From NCBI RefSeq assembly GCF_042242105.1, contig NC_092035.1:13840977-13904976 (forward strand): DNA of 64,000 nucleotides, read 5' to 3'. The stretch's first letter is position 1. Each line of letters begins with the position of its first letter. The notes under the pieces are model-generated. The model had not been told where the DNA came from. It saw only the letters and a program-made list of their open reading frames with translations, and did not search any database. The translations under genes and the position numbers were made by a program. This document shows, one piece after another, positions 61,101 through 64,000 of the stretch. This stretch comes from Pempheris klunzingeri. Lineage: Eukaryota; Chordata; Actinopteri; Acropomatiformes; Pempheridae.

Positions 61101-61550
61101 TCAGCGTGAGGCCTCTACCTGTGTCTGTGACCGTCCAGTGTTGATCCTCTCTGATCTGTACATTCACTGAAGAATAACACCTAATTACCAGTGATACTAT
61201 GGTGATTCATCTCCAGCATCAAGAAAGTTAGAGTGTCATCAAACATGGTCGTGTCGTGTTGTAATTTTACTCGTGTCACATCATATCAAAGTCAAACATA
61301 TGGCCAGCCTGTCACTTTAGACAAGCACAAAGTCGTCACATGTCCAACACTATGCCCGTCATTTTTTATTTCAGCTAAACAGCCTCTCACTTTTTACAAT
61401 ACAGGACTGACCCCCAGTGGTGGGAAATGGCATGACTGCCTCGTATTAACCACTCTTTCTTTCTCTTTCCAGCAAAAGTCTGTCAGCCGAAGGAAGTGCG
61501 CTGCATGTAAGATAGTCGCCCACACCATCTGTATAGAACAACTGGAGAAG
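24981..61550 (+). CDS. dgkz: dgkz, diacylglycerol kinase zeta (5' part; continues past the right edge)
   Basis: Diacylglycerol kinase zeta phosphorylates diacylglycerol to phosphatidic acid, ending DAG signals in the cytoplasm and nucleus. Common exons 59853-59961, 60223-60318 and 61473-61550 encode [12 protein letters not shown] to SVDWT, then [20 protein letters not shown] and [20 protein letters not shown], closely matching the first C1 domain of vertebrate DGKZ. Seven of the eight zinc ligands are visible (His; Cys, Cys; Cys-x2-Cys; His-x2-Cys); the last lies in the next exon. Alternative N-termini are encoded at 24981-25369, 41401-41705 and 57087-58105. The second C1 domain, catalytic domain and ankyrin repeats are expected beyond the window. 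The paralogue (dgkza or dgkzb) is undecided. Zeta is preferred over iota because of the common exons and of two N-termini specific to DGKZ. Confidence 0.93.
25260..25369 (+). CDS. dgkz: dgkz alternative start A, second exon
   Basis: 110 nt starting [12 protein letters not shown] and ending [13 protein letters not shown], the last Arg completed by the exon at 59853. TTCTAG acceptor, GTAGGG donor. The block [13 protein letters not shown] is also found at the matching position of vertebrate DGKI, which supports the exon as part of the type IV DGK N-terminus. Confidence 0.82.
25466..25995. mobile_element. Foldback MITE, near full-length copy
   Basis: About 530 bp. The left part (CATCTTTACATATTTTGG, then GGACCCAGGCACAAAAAGG) recurs inverted at the right part (CTTTTTGTACCCACCGATC, then TACGTAAAAACAGGGCCCAG). 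No open reading frame of note. Confidence 0.7.
27434..27791. repeat. GTTAGC-based minisatellite with higher-order units
   Basis: About 360 bp made of GTTAGC, GTTAGCC and GTTAGTT words. A longer unit (CCCTGTTAGTTGTTAGCTCC, then ATTTGCTGTTAGCTC) recurs near 27469, 27586, 27673 and 27749, at intervals of about 117, 87 and 76 bases. Confidence 0.9.
27800..27900 (+). repeat. Teleost dispersed repeat 3' end (copy 1)
   Basis: GTGTAAAGCGCTTTGAGTGG with TGGGTGAATGAGG upstream, wording seen at the ends of many teleost retroposons. A second copy lies at 37690-37750. Confidence 0.6.
28140..28544 (-). CDS. Unclassified 134-codon open reading frame
   Basis: Starts [20 protein letters not shown], then one strongly hydrophobic segment (about residues 27-51, [19 protein letters not shown] core) and a basic, Gln-rich remainder. 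Not low-complexity and not recognised. It overlaps the start of a dispersed repeat by a few bases and lies inside a dgkz intron, so it may be a transposon relic or chance. Confidence 0.15.
   Translation of the reverse strand: MTRRCRSVPINAGRSEATEVNKSVVSSLVLSYAINNLVCVFVTIWVCIFVTTRNNRKDQDIAGQTSFSRLPGAVRRQLLRERPVYGGGGTTIRLETVTHQQFLRQQTGQYFSHGESNCNSVHIDNTMDCNVQVS
28541..28840 (+). mobile_element. LTR-like or other dispersed repeat, copy 1
   Basis: Begins with GTTTGCTATGTCTAGCTCAT and TGTTTTCTGTTATTTTCTG, followed by a pyrimidine-rich stretch and TGTTTCCACCTGTGCTC. The first 85 bases recur inverted at 33481-33570 and 37321-37392. Class is uncertain; a solo-LTR fragment is my guess. Confidence 0.5.
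31905..32245 (+). mobile_element. SINE-like retroposon with (ATCCTTGA)n tail
   Basis: A tRNA B-box-like GTTTGATTCAAGCTGG occurs near 31950, followed by TGTCGCATGTCGTACCCCTC, wording common in teleost SINE-like repeats. The 3' part ends in AAATAAAGTTCCTTGAATCC with repeated CTTGAATC units. Confidence 0.5.
33481..33590 (-). mobile_element. LTR-like or other dispersed repeat, copy 2
   Basis: Inverted match to 28541-28625: GGGGCCTGAAACGAAAGGGA, then AACGCCACAATAAAACAGAA and TAACAGAAAACACATGGACT. Confidence 0.6.
34982..35267. mobile_element. Foldback MITE, partial copy
   Basis: Contains CAGATCCAACACAACATTTG, inverted relative to the copy near 25835, and the right end GAGGCCAAGATTTAAAAATACC, shared with the copy at 48.2-48.5 kb. 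Confidence 0.55.
36012..36060. repeat. (GT)n microsatellite
   Basis: About 22 GT units and short variants. Confidence 0.97.
36492..36987. mobile_element. piggyBac-type MITE A
   Basis: Starts TTAACCCTTTCATGCAT and ends ATGCATGAAAGGGTTAA, a perfect 17-bp inverted repeat including the TTAA target duplication. 496 bp, non-coding. CCCTTT termini next to TTAA are the hallmark of piggyBac elements. Confidence 0.88.
37321..37392 (-). mobile_element. LTR-like or other dispersed repeat, copy 3
   Basis: Shorter inverted copy: AGGAAAAGCTGAACGCCACA and AAACATGAACTAAACGTAAT, shared with copy 2. Confidence 0.6.
37414..37493. repeat. 10-bp tandem repeat, eight copies
   Basis: Eight units of CAGTGTGAGA, one with a single change (CCGTGTGAGA). 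Confidence 0.95.
37690..37750 (+). repeat. Teleost dispersed repeat 3' end (copy 2)
   Basis: GTAAAAGTGCTTTGAGTGGT followed by CTAGAAAGGCACTTGTACAA, the same family as at 27800-27900. Confidence 0.6.
37955..37991. repeat. Perfect 16-bp hairpin
   Basis: Arms ATCTTTTTATACTCAT and ATGAGTATAAAAAGAT around TATCC. Confidence 0.95.
38286..38315 (+). repeat. (ATTGA)n retroposon tail
   Basis: GGCTATACAAATAAAATTGA followed by repeated ATTGA, the usual 3' end of a teleost LINE/SINE; the body probably extends left to about 38090. Confidence 0.65.
38443..38467. repeat. (GT)n microsatellite
   Basis: About 12 GT units. Confidence 0.95.
38480..38945. repeat. Teleost dispersed repeat
   Basis: Wording GGTTCCACAATGGTGGAGCA, then GCTGTTAGATCTAAGAGACC, is familiar from many teleost genomes. 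Left limit uncertain. Confidence 0.5.
39601..39847. mobile_element. piggyBac-type MITE B
   Basis: TTAACCCTTTAACAGG at the left and ATATAAAGGGTTAA at the right: TTAA duplications flanking CCCTTTA / TAAAGGG ends. 247 bp, non-coding, different internal sequence from MITE A. Confidence 0.7.
40283..40320. repeat. (GT)n microsatellite
   Basis: GTGTGTGTTTGTGTG with further GT units. Confidence 0.9.
41401..41705 (+). CDS. dgkz: dgkz alternative start B, first exon
   Basis: 101 codons plus two bases from the ATG at 41401 ([15 protein letters not shown]), then a long Ser-rich tract and [13 protein letters not shown], donor GTAAGA. The layout (short acidic start, Ser run, a Gly-Leu-[KR]-Leu-Phe motif, then RKAI) equals the 5' exon of the classic, shorter human DGKZ isoform. 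An in-frame ATG at 41374 would add nine residues and is not favoured. Confidence 0.85.
41949..42019. repeat. (CA)n microsatellite, about 35 units
   Basis: Pure CA repeat, 240 bases downstream of dgkz start exon B. Confidence 0.98.
42868..43065. repeat. (GT)n and (CT)n low-complexity tract
   Basis: A GT run at 42876-42902 followed from 42960 by interrupted CT/CTCC runs. Confidence 0.9.
44662..44703. repeat. Perfect 19-bp hairpin
   Basis: Arms ATCAGTCTGAATTAAATAT and its exact reverse complement, separated by GTAT. Confidence 0.95.
45163..45870 (-). pseudogene. LINE fragment: endonuclease part, decayed
   Basis: On the minus strand, pieces in several frames resemble the 5' part of a common teleost non-LTR retrotransposon: a Gly-Val-Ser-Cys leader block, a Leu-Asp-Ile-Val-Gly-Leu block, the endonuclease motif [13 protein letters not shown] at about 45480-45510, [13 protein letters not shown], and RLLDRPGKP at about 45250. 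Frames are broken and parts are missing. Confidence 0.8.
47656..48200 (+). pseudogene. LINE fragment: 3' part of the reverse-transcriptase reading frame, decayed
   Basis: Plus-strand DNA of the 3' third of a teleost LINE: GTTAAGAGAGGGCTGAGC, TTTACCGGTCGATCTGCC, TCATGAGCTTTGGG, then the conserved end [20 protein letters not shown] and WECLGIPQE. Frames are interrupted. Right limit approximate. Confidence 0.85.
48216..48505. mobile_element. Foldback MITE, partial copy
   Basis: Contains GGATCCAACACAATGCTTGT, CAGCTGCTGGCTGAGGTGAT and the right end GCGGCCAAGGTTTAAAAATA with GTTATCCTTTAACC. Confidence 0.6.
50395..50425. repeat. (CA)n microsatellite
   Basis: CA repeat with one AA interruption. Confidence 0.9.
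51258..51800 (+). repeat. Teleost dispersed repeat with GA tract
   Basis: AATCAATCAATAAATCTTTA, AGAGCGCCAATTCATAACAG, AGAGCAGGTCTAGACCAAAC and AGAAACCTCGAACTGACCCA are the usual landmarks of a very abundant teleost repeat. A (GA)n run follows at 51546-51590. Near 51718-51781 the word AGAGAACCACAGCAGCAGGA occurs twice. Confidence 0.75.
54590..55943 (-). pseudogene. Tc1-type transposase pseudogene
   Basis: Begins with a helix-turn-helix-like stretch, [20 protein letters not shown]. The frame is then lost to frameshifts and to a probable nested insertion, and the DNDPKH block reappears in another frame near the 3' end. Confidence 0.7.
54833..55376. mobile_element. Possible nested hAT-type MITE inside the Tc1 copy
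   Basis: Ends CAGTCGTTCCCAAACG and GGAGGAACACTG resemble hAT termini. Inside, arms at 55226-55262 and 55332-55366 are near-perfect inverted repeats (TTCTGTGACCTGC / GCAGGTCACAGAA core). No 8-bp target duplication was found, so the borders are unsure. Confidence 0.4.
57087..58105 (+). CDS. dgkz: dgkz alternative start C, long first exon
   Basis: 339 codons plus two bases. [13 protein letters not shown] resembles the start of the long human DGKZ isoform; further shared blocks are [22 protein letters not shown] and [16 protein letters not shown]. The region is basic and Ser/Arg-rich with an acidic insert ([12 protein letters not shown]). The donor GTATGT at 58106 lies two codons before the open frame would run into a CA microsatellite; it gives NFLS-KAIAKSG, matching LLA-KAITKSG in human. 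The ATG at 57090 is an equally possible start. Confidence 0.88.
58111..58140. repeat. (CA)n microsatellite after dgkz start exon C
   Basis: About 15 CA units starting five bases after the donor GT. Confidence 0.95.
59853..59961 (+). CDS. dgkz: dgkz common exon 2
   Basis: 109 nt, first base completing the codon from any of the three start exons. Encodes [16 protein letters not shown], a Ser-rich linker and RSSVDWT. TTTGCAG acceptor, GTGAGT donor, phase 0 out. Confidence 0.94.
60223..60318 (+). CDS. dgkz: dgkz common exon 3 (first C1 domain, part 1)
   Basis: Thirty-two codons: [20 protein letters not shown] and [12 protein letters not shown], supplying the first His and two Cys zinc ligands. 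CTGCAG acceptor, GTTAGT donor. Confidence 0.95.
61473..61550 (+). CDS. dgkz: dgkz common exon 4 (first C1 domain, part 2)
   Basis: Twenty-six codons, [20 protein letters not shown] and IEQLEK, with four more zinc ligands. TTCCAG acceptor, GTGAGT donor, phase 0. The exon that normally follows (INFRC start in vertebrates) was not found up to 64000. Confidence 0.95.
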
Positions 61551-62020
61551 GTGAGTTCTTATGTGTTTGAGATACTATTACCGAACGGACTGATTCAGGG
61601 AATCCAAATGAGTTCACTTTGTAAATCCACTTTTCGGGAACAAGAAACACGACGACACAGGTGTAACACTCGAGTCATCAAAGACAGATAAAGGTGGGGA
61701 AGAGAGCGTTAAACATGGATGTTTAATCTGTCTTCCATGAGTGACAAAAGGTGACGGAGGCACGAATAAAGAAGGATTTAACTTTCAGTCCTCACGGATG
61801 AGTTTAAGATCGGAGAGAAGTGAAAAGGAGGATTACTTTAAAACGCTCAGTCATGATGGAAATCTAAAAATGGACCAAAAATGGTTCTCAGCTTTTTTTT
61901 TTTATATATATATATTTCACTGAACTGTTATTTCATTCATTTTCATCTGTGAAGCAGAGGATAGCACGCTTGAAAGAAGGGGCAGATTGCCTTTAACTGT
62001 CCCTCCTGTCCAACCTGCAG

Positions 62021-62083
62021 TTTCCCAGCTCTAGAGCCATCCTGCTGGATGCCAACCTGCCCCTCAATGACACCAGCTTTAGA
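62021..62083 (+). CDS. Candidate additional dgkz exon (63 nt, in frame)
   Basis: A good acceptor (TCCTGTCCAACCTGCAG) and donor (GTGAGA) frame exactly 21 codons, FPSSRAILLDANLP followed by LNDTSFR, phase 0 on both sides and therefore compatible with the exon ending at 61550. No DGKZ block that I know matches. It would add residues between the seventh and eighth zinc ligands of the first C1 domain. It may be an alternative exon or a chance splice pair. Confidence 0.3.
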
Positions 62084-62490
62084 GTGAGACACACAAAAGC
62101 TCCTTCTTTTGCTCCTCTTTCCTCGCCGTGGCCCTTTGATTTGAGAGAAACACCCAGACTAGAGGTGGTGTCCTGACCTGACTGTAATCAACTGATTAAG
62201 AAACCAGTGCACAACATGATGCCAGTCCAACAGCGTATGAGGACCATTGTGGGTAAAGTTTAAAATAATATATTAATTCATTCATTTTGAGAACAAATTT
62301 CTATAGTCTCTGAGATTACTAAATTGTAAATTTGCTAGATTAAAGTCACACATTATGAGAAGATCCTAAAAATCTGTCTATGATCTATCTATCAAACTAT
62401 TACCTACCTACAGTGGTCCTCATATGCTGCCATATATCAGTGTTTTCTTCAGAATGAGCAAAAATATAGCTTCTTTGTAAGCAAGATCAG

Positions 62491-62579
<89 letters not shown>

Positions 62580-64000
62580 ACACACACACACACACAGATA
62601 GACAGCTCGATGTGCAGACAGAGGATGTTATAAGACAAAGAGTTTGTGCATAGTCCTTGTGAATTGAATTGGAATCTACTCCAGGTCAGACACACACCCT
62701 CTGAAAAACTTGTGTTCTTGCATCATCATGAACGGGGTAATTCTCTTGTCCTCTAAATCACACAGAATCTTCTGTCTCCCTGTCTCATTTTCTTGTTGAT
62801 CAAAGTGGCACAATGAGTCTGACAGGGTTAAAGGGAGGGATATAACGCTGAGGCCACTTTCTGAAACAGTGCAGGTGGAGACAACAGCAAAGGGGGATCA
62901 GGGATGGTCACGTAGACAAAGTCAGGAGACAACAATGATGTTGACTATGATTATCGTACCCATAAAACAGACAGATTGCACTGTAGGATTATCAGCAGGA
63001 AGTAATGTATGTACCATCGTCACTATGCATGTAGGTGTGCAGCTACACGGCGACCTAAACACACTTCCAGTCAAGGCTGATGACAGGTTACTACTGGAAG
63101 CAATGGTAAACGATGATTCCATAAATTCCATAGTAAAAAGAAGCCTGGATTCACAAGTCAAATGAGTTACATTGTACGTTGTGTGAGGAAGAAACAAGCT
63201 TCACCTGTTAAAGATCTAATGGGAAGTAAAACACAGTAATAATCTAGTAAAATATATATATAATCCGCTACTTGGGATGTTGCTTTGGCTCCGCGTTAGC
63301 AGTCATCAAGTATAATAGATCACAAAACAGCTGTAGTAGAAGGGATGCCTGCAGATCATGAATTAGCAGTGTCAGTATTTAACTGGACGCACATCTGGCA
63401 AAACTGTGGATGTAACAACGTCAGTTCAGATGCTCTACAAGTGTATGAAGAGGGGTAGCTGAGCACCCCCATCACCTACTGCTGGTGGCACAATACTTAG
63501 ATACAGAGTAAAATATTCAGATCTTCATGTTTTTAACTGCTTCGTGGTCTTGTGCATCCTTTTCTACGTATGATTGATTGATAAGATCAAGACAGATGTA
63601 TTTGATATCTTTGCAAGCTTTCTGACCATTTCTGTGGATCTGAAAAACCAGAGTCTGTTAGAGTTTCAAAAAGTCAACCAAAGAGAAAGACATCGTCTCA
63701 TTGAGTCAGCCAGGTCCTTTGGTATCACAACACATTTCTTCAAGCTGTTGCCAGTGTCATAACACCAACAGTATTCAGCTAATCGTGTGAAACTAACTTC
63801 TAGTGAGGTTTGTGATGTGCAAGGCTGAGCTGTTATTTATAGGATTGAACAGAAATGTCATCAGAGTAAAGCGTAACTATTCGGCAGGATACAACGGCCT
63901 GTCCCACACACCTTCCCCAAGAACAGCTCGGTTAACCACGGTGCCTGGTGGTGCCCCTGCTCTGGTCAGGGTGGCCTTGGTTTTTTTTATTCCGTGCACA
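62084..64000 (+). other. dgkz intronic sequence to the right edge
   Basis: No exon encoding the last zinc ligand of the first C1 domain or the second C1 domain was found. Contains a long TA/CA microsatellite at 62496-62596. Confidence 0.6.
62496..62596. repeat. (TA)n(CA)n compound microsatellite
   Basis: About 40 TA units followed by about nine CA units. Confidence 0.98.

Noticed and set aside
61233..61691. A single 152-codon gene over 61233-61691
   Set aside because: Only 61473-61550 is conserved and it is bounded by strong splice sites; the rest is intron.

Overview
The window is vertebrate genomic DNA, almost certainly from a teleost fish. Coding sequence is split into short exons with GT-AG introns, protein-level similarity to known vertebrate genes is strong, and the non-coding DNA carries typical teleost dispersed repeats, Tc1/mariner, piggyBac-type and LINE remnants and many CA/GT microsatellites. 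No bacterial operons, CRISPR arrays, phage or tRNA/rRNA genes were seen.

Four protein-coding genes are supported. (1) ankrd10 (minus strand, coding 8630 to 516, six exons, 386 aa) encodes an ankyrin-repeat protein with a nuclear-localisation-like basic patch. (2) hsf2bp (plus strand, 9044 to 15004, eight exons, 335 aa) encodes the HSF2-binding / MEILB2 meiotic recombination factor; its start codon lies only about 0.4 kb from that of ankrd10, head to head. (3) cryaa (minus strand, 19597 to 17934, three exons, 176 aa) encodes the lens small heat-shock protein alpha-A crystallin, with a TATA box and a MARE-like half site upstream. (4) dgkz (plus strand, from 24981, running off the right edge) encodes diacylglycerol kinase zeta. 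Only the N-terminal part and most of the first C1 domain are in the window. Three alternative 5' coding exons or exon pairs (24981-25369, 41401-41705, 57087-58105) all end in the same splice phase and fit the same common exon at 59853. Every exon-exon junction described was checked for reading phase by hand, and all four reading frames close.

The remaining sequence is introns and intergenic DNA. It holds an AAATAGATA-type array (24.06-24.36 kb), a GTTAGC-based higher-order minisatellite (27.43-27.79 kb), a foldback MITE family with about four copies, two TTAA-flanked piggyBac-type MITEs (36.49-36.99 and 39.60-39.85 kb), two pieces of one LINE type in opposite orientation (45.16-45.87 and 47.66-48.20 kb), a decayed Tc1/mariner copy with a probable nested insertion (54.48-56.16 kb), and a short mariner-type MITE in the hsf2bp 3' UTR.

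The genes are not an operon and have unrelated jobs (nuclear ankyrin protein, meiotic recombination, lens chaperone, lipid signalling). I found no clearly new biological system. The best leads are the dgkz start-site architecture, a possible extra 63-nt exon inside the dgkz C1 domain, the ankrd10/hsf2bp shared promoter, and the transposon structures.
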